Below are positions 32,211 through 43,672 of a stretch of 61,638 nt of DNA, one piece after another. The first letter of the stretch is position 1, and each line of letters opens with the position of its first letter. The notes beneath the pieces are model-generated. The model was not told the origin of the DNA. It made no database searches and worked only from the letters and a program-made list of their open reading frames with translations. The stretch comes from Phialocephala subalpina (taxonomy: Eukaryota; Ascomycota; Leotiomycetes; Helotiales; Mollisiaceae): assembly GCA_900073065.1 (NCBI GenBank), contig FJOG01000003.1, positions 603,480 through 665,117 on the forward strand. The letters run 5' to 3'. A program made the translations under genes and the position numbers.

Positions 32211-34186
32211 ATGGCTTCAACACCAGTGAGAAAGACTTCGCCTGAGGACTCTGACTCAACAGATTCTATAACATTGGACACTGTTCCTCAAGACCGCCAG
32301 GATGTTGCAAGAAAGGCCGAACCAGAAATTATCAAGGTTCGAGAGCATACCGATGCTGTGACCGATGAGAAGGTAGAATTCCTGGACACCTTCAGTCCAG
32401 AGGAAGAGAAAAGTATCATGCGAAAAGTCGATTGGAGAATCCTTCCTCTTATTGGTCTCATGCAGTTCGTTAAGCAGGTGAATAGCGGCTGATTCTACAT
32501 TTGACTTTAAGATGCTAAGAGAACTCCCAGATTGATGTTGCCAACGCCGCAAGCGTGAAAGTGATGCAAGTGGGACAACCGAGAAACATTTTGAAGGAAC
32601 TCCACATGACGTCTGATCAATATAATTGGGTTTCCTCTATATACTACGTAAGTATCTCCTGATGAATATCCACCCTCATTTACAGCACTGACCCGATTGT
32701 AGATTGCATACATTATTTTCGAGCTCCCCAGCAATGTGTTCCTCAAACACATGAGCCCTAGAGTATTCCAGACACGTATCATTTGCACCTGGGGCTTGGT
32801 ACTGGCCTGTCATGCGGCTGTCAAAAACAAAGAGGGCATCTACATTGTTCGTTTCTTCCTCGGAAGGATGGAGGCTGGGTTGTTTCCGGGCTTAATTACG
32901 CATATCTGTAGCTGGTATCGCAGTGATGAAATGGGAAAACCAATCATGTGGATGTTCACCTTTTCTCAGGCTTCTGGAGTTATCGGGTCGCTTCTCTGCT
33001 ATGGAATATCGTATATGAATGGCCTCGGAGGCTTGAGTGGATGGCAGTGGTAGGCTGGCTGATCAACCATATTCTGTTTTTCGGAAAGGCTCAAGAGCTG
33101 ACGTATTTATTTTTGTAGGGTATTCCTACTCGAAGGACTTGCCTCAATGCTCTTCGCCATTGCCGTATGGTTTCTTCTCCCAGACTATCCCAGATCCAAA
33201 AGAAGCAATAGCTGGCTCACCGAAAGAGAACAGAAGTTCGTGGAGTTCAGATTGTCTGAAAATGCGCCCAAGACTCATGATGCAGCTTTCTCGAAAGAAG
33301 AGGCTGTGCTTTCTTTGAAAGATATCAAGCTTTGGTCTTTCATGACTTCCCAGATATTGATCAACTTGGGCGGTTATGGACTTAACTGGTTTTTGCCAAC
33401 TATCACCACGAACCTGGGATTTGCTGGAATACCGAGGAATCAACTTTTGAACATCGTAAGCGCCATCTCCCAATGCATATTAGCGGAATCCTGACCTTCA
33501 AAATAGCCACCCGCTGGACTTACTATCATCACCATGATATTCTTGCAATGGTTTATGATGAGGGCATTTGTGACTCGACCACTAATCATCATTCTGAGTA
33601 TACGTCCCTTCAAAATCATGACTCCAAAGATGCTGATAGAAATAGTCGTCCTCGGCCAAGTTGCGTGCTTCATCATCTTTCTCGCCACCAACTCCAAAAT
33701 CGGAATCTACATCGCGTGTATTCTCGGATCAGCTTTCTACGGAAGCTACTTTGTACCATTCTGGGCTTGTAAGAGCTCTCCCTCCCTTTTGCGGCTAGTC
33801 AGACGCTAATGTAAAGTAATTTAGGGAGATCCTCAACCCTCAAAGGTAGCACTGGTACGGCCTTCACCCTTGCCCTCCAAACTTCCGTCGCCCAAGCCGG
33901 CGGAGTCATCGGCCCTCAGCTTTTCCAATCCCGCTGGGCATACAACGGCTACAAAGTATCTTTCGGGATCTGTACCGCAGCCATTATCGTAGGTTTCTTT
34001 GCTAATTGCTACACTTGGTACTTGACTCGCAATGTGGAGTGGGATGTGCGTCGGATTCGAAGGGAGAGAATCAAGGCAGAGAAGACTGGGAGATTGTTTG
34101 TGGAAGATGACATCAAGGTGTATCATGAAAGGGAGTTCTTCTCAAAGACATTGAGGAAGGGTAAGGACAACGTTGGAACCGTGTAG
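32211..34186 (+). CDS. Dal5-type MFS anion permease (ACS family)
   Basis: Anion:cation symporter family; Dal5 and relatives import allantoate, ureidosuccinate, dipeptides, nicotinate or other organic anions. Six exons (32211-32477, 32531-32647, 32703-33049, 33119-33455, 33507-33768, 33825-34186) join in frame to 563 residues with canonical small introns. Family features: the cytosolic leader ending in EEEKSIMRKVDWRILPLI (about 64-81), IAYIIFELPSNVFLKHMSPR (helix 2-3 loop), GRMEAGLFPGLITHICSWY (helix 4-5 motif) and SQASGVIGSLLCYGI. Exon 5 has a slightly atypical helix 8 region but no stop. It shares a promoter region with a flavin monooxygenase and lies near a Baeyer-Villiger-type enzyme, so the transported anion may be a substrate of these enzymes. 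Confidence 0.9.
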
Positions 34187-35194
34187 ACGGCGAAGCAACT
34201 TGGTGCCTCTGAAGGCCTTCAGCAGGAGGCCTGGCTGGTAAGATTACCAACCAGACCTAAGAGCTTTTCTTCAACGTTCGGGAGTTCTTCCTTGAACGGC
34301 CAAGCAGTCGAAGAAACTTGTAACTTCATATTTGGAAGAACTTTCTGTTGTTTAATTCACTAATCCATGACTACTGGGTAGTAAAAATTCAAGATCAGAG
34401 TGACAGTGCGGGGTAAAATTGCGGGGTCGAATGCTGGGAAGGTGGCTCGCTAGACAGCCTGAAGAGGCCTGGACACGAGGATGCCTCAGCGCTGGTTCAG
34501 GCTTCGATCCCTGGGGGTACAACATTGCATCGAGAGTCGCTCGTTGCACCACTGCGAGAGTTTAGTCATGCCCAACTCGTAACTCTAGGCCATAGGGAAC
34601 TTTGCAGCAACTTAAAACACAACAATTCTCCTACAAATTCTTAGGGCCGGTCTCAGCCTTCAACTCACAATCATGCTTTAAAATTGTCCATTCTATTAGA
34701 GATCGGAGATCTTTGCATCTTTGCATCTTTGCATCTTTGCATCTTTGCATCTTTGCATCTTTGCATCTTTGCATCTTTGCTAGTTTCTCTTTGTTTACAT
34801 CGAGTCGTTAGAAGGGGTTGCAGTCGAGTCGAGCAGAAAAAGAACAAAGAGATCAGGTGCCAGGTTATTCTAGATACTTGCTGTGGGTTCTTTCACCACC
34901 AAGAACGACTCCCCAAGTCCGGCGAGAAGCATGGCAATCCGAACTCATTTTGCCAAAGACCCTTAGATCGTGCCATGCCTATCGAAAAAGAGGGTTTTGT
35001 TTTCGCCGCATTTGGATTAGCATGGAATCTGAGAGAGGGGGGGCGGACTTGCCTTTATGGCTTGATAATTCTTTATCAGCGGAGTGTCCTTCACATTGGG
35101 GTTAAATTGTTCAAGGCTGAAGTATGCCGAAGTTCTTGATCGGCTCGCTACCAAGTTAAGATTTCACAAACGATCCCGATTACACTTGCCAACC
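34187..35194. other. intergenic with minisatellite
   Basis: Holds a hairpin-like segment just after the permease stop (GGCCTGGCTGGTAAG / ACCAACCAGACC, about 34229-34258), possibly a terminator, and the ATCTTTGC tandem repeat. Open frames across the repeat are artefacts. Confidence 0.4.
34709..34780. repeat. minisatellite (ATCTTTGC)9
   Basis: Nine perfect, contiguous copies of the 8-mer ATCTTTGC. Perfect identity implies recent expansion or slippage. An 8-bp unit is not a multiple of three, and the repeat is intergenic. Confidence 0.95.
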
Positions 35195-36706
35195 ATGTCT
35201 GATAATGGTGGTGAAGGATCCAGCAAGGGAGCTGCTGGTAAAGCAGAAAAAGCTGCCGAGGGCAAGGGCATACTCACTAAGGCAACAGTCGCAAAGGCGG
35301 TGGAAGTAGAGGATGATGACGAAGAAAACGCGGAAGGAGAAGGAGAAGATATTGGTTCTAACGATGATGATGATGATGATGATGACGAGGACGACAGCTC
35401 TGTTGACTCGGAAGGAAATCTTCGTGACTTCGTGATATCGGACGAGGACGTCGAAGAGGGACAAGAAGAACTTGACGGATTGGAGAAAGCAAAGAAGACC
35501 GCAGAAAAAGCCAAGGGGCTAGAGGAGGAGGTGGAAATCATCGATGTGCCACGACCACTGTTCGGCATCGAGATTGCACCCCCCGGAGCCGGTGTAGGCA
35601 GAAAGGCAAACAGCTTCAACATCAAGCGTCTCATTCCATACACAGACAAAGCCGGGAACGGGGTCAGATGTCCAATTATTCTAGGTGCTCCGTACTTCAT
35701 GTCGGCATACGGAGACTTCCTTCTCGAGCTAAGTAACACCAAGATCGTTGATCGAGTCCAAGATCGTTGATCGAGTCCAAGTTCGAAATTACTGGGGACA
35801 GGAAAGATTCGTACCTCGACGTATGCTTCAGGATATCTATCTCCCATGGGGCTTCCCGACCAAGATTCCGATGGCTGACGATGGAGTTGGACTTCCGCTC
35901 GCATTCTTGCAGGAGCCAGTCCCTGCACGATTTGGTGGCGGAGTCGACTTCGATGACGATGAGGCTGTGATGGTCAAGAGGGAGAGCGACCCAACTATCA
36001 TAGTCGACTATGAGCGACGAGCCGGGGAACTTCAACGACGTGCGCCGAAAGTAAAATCACTTGTCGTCAAGGATAGTGAAGATGAAGAAGAAGAGGAGGA
36101 GGAAGAACTCCTGATCCGCCCTCACCAGTACCCGTGGGGCATTCGCGTTGATGAAGATTGGCTCAACAATTGGCTGAGTGACAAAGCTCCCAAGAGTGCA
36201 GAGGAGACGACCGGCAAGAATGGAGGTAAGCGTAAGAGTGGAGGAGACTCTGGTGGAAGTCCTGCACCCAAGCGCAAAAGGGGTGATCAAGATGATGAAC
36301 CTGAACCGAAGCCCAAAAGCGTGCGGTGCTTACAACAACCCCATTCCCCAAAAGTGAAGGTAGCAAAACCAAGAACTAAACCACGACTCCTTGGAAAGAC
36401 GAGAACGGAAACATTCATAGAGTATTGATCCACGAAGACTCGAGCTCCAGTGAAGACGAGAAGCCGAAAGCTACCGCTCCAAATCGAAAGATTGTAGCCA
36501 AAACAATAATTGAACTTGCTCACGAATCTTCCGGATATGCCGGAAGAAAGACCGAACAAGAGAAGCAAGCGGAGCAGAGGCGAAAATGGGCAGCCAGAAG
36601 AACCGCTAGTCCTTTGAAGTGCCGAAGCAACCGAGATATGGATAAAATGGCAGCTCGGTTTAGAGCTGAACAGGCTGCACTGAGGAAGCTGCGTTTCAAA
36701 GCATAA
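35195..36706 (+). pseudogene. acidic low-complexity protein, split by a 19-bp duplication
   Basis: I do not recognise this family. From the ATG at 35195 the protein starts MSDNGGEGSSKGAAGKAEK, has a run of Asp (GAT codons, about residues 56-67), an acidic/Lys-rich coiled-coil-like part and a more ordered region (GIEIAPPGAGVGRKANSFNI, about 127-146). At 35741-35778 a 19-bp tandem duplication shifts the frame and gives a stop at 35768-35770. Without it the frame runs straight on into NYWGQERFVPRRMLQDIYLPW. The later part has another acidic run, a PHQYPWGIRVDEDWLNNWL block and a basic KRKSGG/KRKRG stretch like a nuclear localisation signal. A second shift near 36390 is suggested, because a TPWKDENGNIHRVLIHED reading continues in another frame to 36706. 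Likely a nuclear, partly disordered protein before it broke. Confidence 0.55.
35741..35778. repeat. 19-bp perfect tandem duplication
   Basis: AAGATCGTTGATCGAGTCC occurs twice in direct contact (35741-35759 and 35760-35778). The extra 19 bases shift the reading frame of the surrounding gene. Confidence 0.97.
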
Positions 36707-38496
36707 CTCTAAACTGAGAGACATTAGAGAGCATGTATTTTAATTTTGATTTTGCGAAGTACTTGTAATGGGAAATGTGGGCTGTTACTGAGCAGAGCAT
36801 ACCAACAGCTACCAAATATATTGCAAATTTGATTTTAGAAGGACTTAATTACCACGCATCTACTAGGCCTCATCCGAGATTCGTGCTCCAACAAAACAAC
36901 CTAAAAGGCTAAAAATGAAAGCTCTGAGGCACCTTGCTCCAACGACTGATCTTGAAAACACAGAACATTACGAACTCAACGACAACCTACCACTGCTAAC
37001 AAATTATCTTTTCAAATGCTCAAGAAGAAGCTGTTCATATGCAATTCTGCCATTCTCCAACGGAGATTTCTCCATCAAACCTCCTCGGCACCTGGCCCGG
37101 ACAGTCTATACTGCTTTCCAACTCTCGTCATCAAGCAGAAAGCAGAGTTCCAATCATGACAGGCCCAAAGCTATTCTTCGCTAGGCACTCAAAGATTGCA
37201 GCTCCAAAAGGGATATAAGGAACTTTAGAGCTCAATCCACCCCTGCATAACGACTTAGATAAAATTTCAACGCGCTGTCTCCCCGCGAGGCGAGACAAGA
37301 ACAGCCAATGCTACAAGGGCAGGAGGCCACCAGCTACCCCACGTTCTTAAAAACCAATGACTACATATGCAAGTCATACGCATGCCATTAAGGAATGAAA
37401 TGTCGTTTACGTACTCGACATCCAAATGGAAGCCGAAGGCGAGGCTGGATAATGCAGAGCCAGAAACCTCCAAGTCGTGCTGCCTCATTGCAGGCCACTG
37501 AGAGGATTTTCTCCTTTCAACAGAGGAAATTTATCGAGCTCTGGGATCAGTATGTTTGCTATGCAGCGTCCAGCCGTGAACATCGCTGAAAATAACAAGG
37601 TTGTCAATAGCATGTGATTCTTACACGATAAGAAAGAGTAATTATAACTTTGACCGGCTCTCTACATCCAGCTTCAAGAAGTCCACATAACATGTTTGCA
37701 CATCGGTTTCTATTGGATCCAGGTGAATTGTCAGATTCCACAGATTGTGGCCTCGCTCACAATATGCCCGAAGTTGCCCCTGATCTATAAGCGAGATCAT
37801 AGGGGGGCCCCTCATTCTGATTTTGGAACCTAGACATCTTCAGAGATTGCTTCACAACTACACCGTTCTGATAAAGACATTTGATTACATGCTCCATCAC
37901 GAGCTTCTGAGAATGCCCATCCACCAAGAGGGAATGATGGGAAAGTGAAGATGCCGGCAGCTACTGGTGCATAGCATAGCGTAGCTATCGCGAGATTCCA
38001 AGCTGCAAAGACAACAAGAAGGCAACAATTATATTTTGAAATATCGATGGAGTTCCTTTAAAGACGTTTGACCAAGGCGTTGTATTCCTCTTCTATAAAT
38101 GTGGAAGGCTCACATTTGGAATGTTTGTTTTGGTCATTGCCACGCCTAGGCCAGAACTTGTATTCCAGAGTATTACACTTGGCAGCTTCAAGTCAACATT
38201 CAGTTTCAATCGTCGTGGAGGAAGGAGATATAATTTGTTTCTAAGTGCTTCAGCGGACCGCTTTCACGTGCGCTGCTGAGAAAGCCCATCTTTGTTCGAG
38301 CTATGGTTCTGACCAAAATCTGCTAGCCCGGCGGGACATTGAAGTCGTGCTTCCTAAATATCGTCATTCTCGACTACATTCACGTGAACAGAAGTTCTGA
38401 CGTGGCTACGACGCGTTCTTTGAGTCGCGTAAAATCCAAACATTTTCCCAACAACAACCACAAATTCGACTCGTGCGATCGTATGCAGTTGGCAAG
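36707..38496. other. intergenic, no supported gene
   Basis: About 1.8 kb with only short unassigned open frames (89 codons at most). No repeats or RNA genes recognised. Confidence 0.4.
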
Positions 38497-39338
38497 ATGA
38501 ATTGGCAACCTGAAGCACACGCCGTGTCTGAAACAGCTCACAGACAATACGAACATCCTCCCGAACTGCTGTACGATGGACTCCTATATGAAGTTGACAG
38601 CAGCTTCATCCGTCCGGTATGTCAAGAGTCCCATGCCTCTTTTCATTGTCCCTCCCCTCACTGATGACCCACTTCTAGGAGGTGCTAGTTCAGGAGGGAT
38701 ATGGCTTTGCCATAGTTGTTCCTACACCAAGCGAGGAAGAGTATGATGATATCACACAGAGCGGTCCCGGCTTCTTGGTGTATAACGGCATAGTTTATAT
38801 CATGTCTGGTACAGATCCGGTATGTATCGCAGGCGCACGTCCAGGTTATTGACTAACCTTTTCCCTACAGGCAATGGTAGACGACAACGTCCTGCGGGTA
38901 TCCGAGTTCTCCCAGGCTCAACCAGTCAATCCGCCCAATCCTAATCCTCTCGGACAAACCCTGCCTCAACCCCGCCTTATAATCGTCGAGAATACCTTCG
39001 GTTCCGGAGGACCCATAACGGTCAGACACCGCGGCGTTCCCATTCCGCGCTATCCATGGACCCATGACCACTGCGAATACCTTTTCGAATTAATCGAAAT
39101 GACCATGACACAAAACAAGCGAGGCCTGGTTTACAAGGACTTTCAGGATATCAGTGTGAAGCTTCATGAGAAGTTCCGGGGCAGCAGGATCGAGAAAGGC
39201 ACGCTGCTTGCGAGAGGGAATAAGGCTAATGTTAGCTTTGACTATCTGGAGAGAACAGGACATAACATTCACTCGTATGCGATGCGGACAAAGTTGGCCA
39301 GATATGAGGAGTTGAAGACGCGAGTCCTTGGTGCATAA
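38497..39338 (+). CDS. hypothetical protein with SANT-like C-terminus
   Basis: Three exons (38497-38616, 38679-38819, 38871-39338) with phase-0 GTATGT donors and CTGAT/CTAAC branch points join into 242 residues, so the gene model is strong. The N-terminal half (YEHPPELLYDGLLYEV, EEYDDI, GFLVYNGIVYI) is not recognised. The C-terminal half (about 145-235) has WTHDHCEYLFELIEMTMTQN, a segment with FQDISVKLHEKF, then KGTLLARGNKANVSFDYLER and HSYAMRTKLARYEEL. The spacing of Trp and helices is like the Myb/SANT trihelix domains common in fungal genomes. A DNA- or chromatin-binding role is inferred from that resemblance only. No signal peptide or membrane helix; intact. Confidence 0.6.
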
Positions 39339-40438
39339 GTGTGGGTGTTATTTAGTGGGATACTGGATTCTGGGAGAACTTGTGGTCTGAGGTGGTTTTG
39401 CTGATGACAGAAAGACTCCATGGCTTGCATTGCGAGGTTGGATGCTGGCCTGGAGAGAGCATTGTTGTTGGGAGGGAGATTTGTGCATAAATAGGAGTAT
39501 TTCGTGTCTAGCGCTGTTGTTTGGTTGCTTGGAGTTTGACTTGCCCCGATTCATATGGTCAAAGGCCGTCACTCATACATTGCGTATTTCACCTCTTGCG
39601 TTGTCCTTTGTTTCCTTGGACTCTTTTACTTACCCTGATGCACACTACTCAATGAAATCAGGTCAGCATGCCTTCGTAAAGACTTACTTTGTGACCTATT
39701 TTGTTGGCCATGTAGCATATGCTTCCAAATTCCATTCCCCATTGATTACTAAATTTAACGCTTTAGACAAGGAGAAATTCATTCCAAGCGTGGAGGCACC
39801 GAAACCCTTGTTCCAGATGAGGGGTACAAATACCATCTATCTGCCAGCCTCATTGCTTTTCTTTCTTCACAACAGACTCAGAAACAAGTCACCTAGTCCA
39901 CCAATTCTGTACAAACTTCTGCGTTGTGTTTGTGATATCAGTGGAATAGCAAGAAGGTGGTGTGAGGTGTACCAAGTTGTTGAGCTTGGTAAAGAACGGC
40001 TGGTATTGATTGGAGGCTGTTTTGAAGTGTGCCGTCGAATATCGTTTTGCTGTCAAAGAGTTCCGATGAGAGAATTTCTTTAATCTAATTTTGATTGTTG
40101 TCAAGAACACACTATAAAACTTTGGAAGAAAACCTATCACTACACCGAAATACTGTATTCTTAATGCAAACTGAGTCTCTCGAACAGAGGTTTTCAAGGC
40201 AGCATAGAAAGAAGCAAAATGAACGGAAAATCGCAGTCACTGCGCGGCGACCCCCACAATGGTCCACTCTCAACAATTTCCTCGTCCTTGAGTTGGACTT
40301 TCCTTGAAAGCTGGTAAGTCTACCTTGCACACTACAAGTAAGACTTTTTGAAGGTAAAGCAGGAAAAGAGAAAGATCGAGTCTCAGTTGAGTCTAAAGAT
40401 GAGGGGCTTCAGCTTTACGTTGTGTTATCGCTTGCCTC
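39339..40438. other. intergenic with one long unassigned frame
   Basis: A 217-codon plus-strand frame (39430-40083) has no family features, no signal peptide and irregular composition. I do not call it a gene. Confidence 0.3.
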
Positions 40439-40843
40439 TTAGTCAGTTATCTCAACATCCTCATCACTGCCCTCTTCTCCGTGGCTAGCAATCGGTGCAT
40501 CCTCTTCAGCATGATCACCATCCACGGTCCCTTCATCCTGTTCACGTCCCCCAATGCAAAAATCCCTGACTCTCCGCCACTTTCCACTTCCAACATTCTT
40601 AGCATATTGAAAGTATTGGCTGTGTTCCACTGATGAAACTTGAGGATCCAAACAGTTCAAACTCATCCAAACGCGTTTGAAGAACCTTCCCCGATGACTC
40701 TGGGTCAGAGACAAAATCATAGCCCATGCGTTGTCGTAGTCGGGATCTGTGCTGTTGTTCGTACCCAGGCCGACCAGGCTGATTTTCTGAAAGCAATGTA
40801 GCCCAATATTTTTAAGACTTTTCATGTCGACCAGTATCCCCAA
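40439..40843 (-). pseudogene. 3' fragment of an unknown gene
   Basis: Minus-strand frame ending at 40439 with an acidic C-terminus (DEGTVDGDHAEEDAPIAS, then GEEGSDEDVEITD) and a structured-looking part (DPDYDNAWAMILSLTQSHRG). A CTTTCAG sequence at about 40790 could be an intron acceptor. Upstream the sequence meets a GC-rich tract and then an AT-rich block at about 40950, so no 5' exons can be found. I read it as a gene cut at the edge of a degenerate repeat. No family recognised. Confidence 0.35.
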
Positions 40844-40904
40844 GAAACCCTGCTGCTATGATATTCTGTTAGGAAACGCATTTGCAAGGTTTTACTTAGA
40901 ATCC

Positions 40905-41400
40905 CCCGCCCCCGGGCGCCGGGCGCCGGAACCTTGGCGACCCCTTAAATTTGGCTACTTTTTACACTAAAAATCGCGATTTTATATTATAATAACTATA
41001 TTTAAAATTTAAAATTTAAAATTCTTATATAAAATCTAAAAAAGTTATTATTCTTAATAAATTAATTAAAATTTTATTTAAAATAAAAATATTTTAATTA
41101 AATAATTTAAAATTTTATTCGGAAAGAAGATTAATTAAAAGAATTTATTTAATATAAATTATTTAGAAAAAAAATATTTATAATTAATTTTAATTATATA
41201 TATTAATAAAAAATATTCATTATATTATTAATTTAAAATTTATAAAATATAACGAATAATTTTTCCTTATTTATAAATATTAGATTTCACTTTTATTACT
41301 TCGATCAAATAAAGAAATTAAAGTTTAATTATGTATATACCTCGTAGACTAATATGCTTATCTTATTTATCACCCCTTTTCTTAACTTAAAAGTTTATCC
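40905..41400. repeat. AT-rich block with GC-rich edge (RIP-like)
   Basis: After a sharp GC-rich edge (GGGCGCCGGGCGCCGG at about 40914-40929) the sequence becomes almost only A and T from about 40955 to 41300, with TTTAAAATTT-type words and no open frames. This is the look of transposon DNA degraded by repeat-induced point mutation. No terminal repeats or residual coding could be made out. Confidence 0.65.
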
Positions 41401-41687
41401 TGCAGCTCTAGACCCCTCTTGGATTATGGCCTGAGTGCCTGAGGTAAGATTCGTTGGGAAGATATGTTGGTTGATTAATCATCAATATACTTCACCGCTT
41501 CCTGTCGTAATCTACTCAACTGTGCAATGTTGATGATAACCTTACGCCAAGCTATTAGGACAACTGCGTTGCTCATTTTCAGTCGCAGTGGTTCCCTGCA
41601 AGGCTGCACCTTCAATGTCTGGCACTGCTGTTTGGGCCTGCAAGACCGTCAGCCAGTGGGTAGCATCATCAACCCCTTGGCCTAAGT
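41401..41687. other. promoter region of the transcription-factor-like gene
   Basis: Normal-composition spacer between the AT-rich block and the ATG at 41688. No further features seen. Confidence 0.3.
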
Positions 41688-43672
41688 ATGGAGAGGGTCT
41701 GGCGGCCGGGGACTTCCGACGACGAAGAAGTTATTTCCTCACTGCTCGGCACGCCTGGGCCATCTAATTTCTTATTTGTGAACGAGACAAGTGATGCACC
41801 GCATTATAAGCCGGGAAACCGCCACAATATCCGTTCCCACGCCCGGAAATATGCATCAAAACACACAAAAGCCGAGATTGGGCAAAGGACGAGAAATCAT
41901 GTGTTAGCGCCTCGAAATCTCTCGCACAATCTTCTGAAAACTCTACCGCAAAGTAGAAACTATCTGTCGAACATTTCTGCGACCTCCGGACAAAGCTCAA
42001 TTCGAAGGTATGGCACTTTTGATCCTGGAATTCCAAACGTCAACGATTCTGGAAAAGAACATGTATGGTATTGCAGTGCGTGCGAGGAGCGACGCGAGGT
42101 TAGCCATGGGCGTCACTATCACGAGTCCAAAGTTGAAGAAGCAAGTACGACCATATGCAAGCATTTGTGGCGAACGCTACAACTGAGCCCAGTCGGTATT
42201 CTTGGAGCTGGCAGAAAGGATCCCTTTTCGAGCTTACCAATTAAAAATCCAACGGAAAAAGACCACGAGTCGATAGACCATGGTAAGCATGATATTTCCC
42301 CAGAGGACTAGCCAGAGTGTACCCGCGTTTCGCAGCCCTTTCCTCATCAGTTTTGGCAGAAAAAAACTAACTTGCCTGCTTGCAGCAAACAGCCTCTGGT
42401 TAGCCGACCTAATCCCTGACGAAAGGCCAAACAACAACAATGGGGCAAATACGGGTTCAAAAGCCTGGTTCCGTTTTGGCTTGAAATCACCTCTTGTCCT
42501 CCACGCACTAGTCTTCGCAAGCTCAGTCCACCTCGACTTTCTCCGCTGGTCGAAGTTCTTTCCCGATTCTCCACACGCTCTTTCCCATAAATTAACCGTT
42601 ATACATAAAGTAAAGGAACTGATCTCAAAGGACAGCAAGCTTTACTTTGAAGATCTTATCGTAGCGATCCTTATACTTGCCTGTCACGAAGAAATGGATA
42701 CGAGTCCCATGACCAAAGCCGAGAAGAAACACTGGCCATTCAATGATCCACTTGGCCGCGGCAAGTGGCTGAATATGTACTCCGGAGTTCGCGTTGTTCC
42801 AGAGCATAGGAAAGCCCTTGTAGATGTTGTTAATTTAGGGGGAGGACTTGAAAGTATTAAACTATATGGACTCGCCGACTTGGTTGTCGCGTAAGTCAAT
42901 CAAGCCAGCTACTCTTAAATTTCCATCAAGCTAATGAAACAACAGAGCAGATGTCAAAGTCGCTGTGGCATCCTTTTCGAAACCAACCCTGCCACAACTG
43001 CAGAGACACAAGGCTCACCTCGCTTCCTTATTAGCCTGGGCAGCCTCTTTACCTCATACGCATAGGCCTGTAGCATCGGCATTTAGGAACTTCCAAGACC
43101 TTGGGATAACAGATATGCTACTTCAAAACCTCGAGTGGGTAGGAGCCTACACAACTGCGCTCGATTATTACCATCGAGGCAAGTCCGGAGGCCTTAGTCT
43201 CGCAGTCATAACCAGAACAAAATGGGCACTTCAACAGCAATTATTACTACTACCCCCAGCCCAGGAGCTTAACAAGACTCCGTTGTCCAAGCTTAGCTTT
43301 TACGAGTGCTGCCGACTCACCTTACATATTTTCGGGCTAGCTGTTGTATTCATTGATACCTCAGATGCTTATTCTCACTTGCAAACCCTAGTCACGCGTC
43401 TCAAAACTTGGCTTGAGAGATTATATGTCTATGGCTATGACACCGATTCGGCTCACTTGCTACTATGGATGCTTACTATTGGAGGAATTGCAGCTTTAGG
43501 CAAGCCGGAACGACCTTGGTTTGCTTCACGCTTGGCAATTGTTCTCCACAGGTTAAATATAACATGGGACGATGCACAGGAGATCTTGGAGAGGTTCTTG
43601 TGGCTAGAAAATGCATGTGGTACTGGGGGGCGAGAGTTATGGTCTGAGGCTGTCAAATCCTCAGCACTGTGA
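41688..43672 (+). CDS. fungal transcription-factor-like protein (Fungal_trans_2 type)
   Basis: Three exons (41688-42282, 42386-42890, 42946-43672) join in frame to 608 residues. The N-terminal part has SNFLFVNETSD followed by RHNIRSHARKYA, the FLFVN...IRSHA pattern found at the start of many fungal Fungal_trans_2 (DUF3468) proteins. No Zn2Cys6 cluster is present: there is only a WYCSACEERREV motif at about 126-137, which is not a zinc binuclear cluster. The middle and C-terminal parts are helical (FEDLIVAILILACHEE; KALVDVVNLGGGLESIKLYG; ADVKVAVASFSKP), typical of the family's regulatory domain. No lesion. A regulatory role in the nucleus is inferred from the family. It lies next to an AT-rich block, a position where expression may vary. 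Confidence 0.72.

Noticed and set aside
34709..34780. Possible CRISPR-like direct repeat
   Set aside because: Units are contiguous with no spacers, and the genome is eukaryotic.
34684..35139. 151-codon frame with repeated LHLCIFAS peptide
   Set aside because: It is a translation of the ATCTTTGC minisatellite. The 8-bp unit gives an 8-residue peptide period in all frames, and nothing else supports a gene.
35164..35928. 254-codon minus-strand frame rich in Ser
   Set aside because: Antisense shadow of the Asp/Glu-rich gene: GAT/GAA runs read as Ser on the other strand.
39430..40083. 217-codon plus-strand frame
   Set aside because: No family motif, signal peptide, intron or promoter context. 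A chance frame of this length is possible in this composition.
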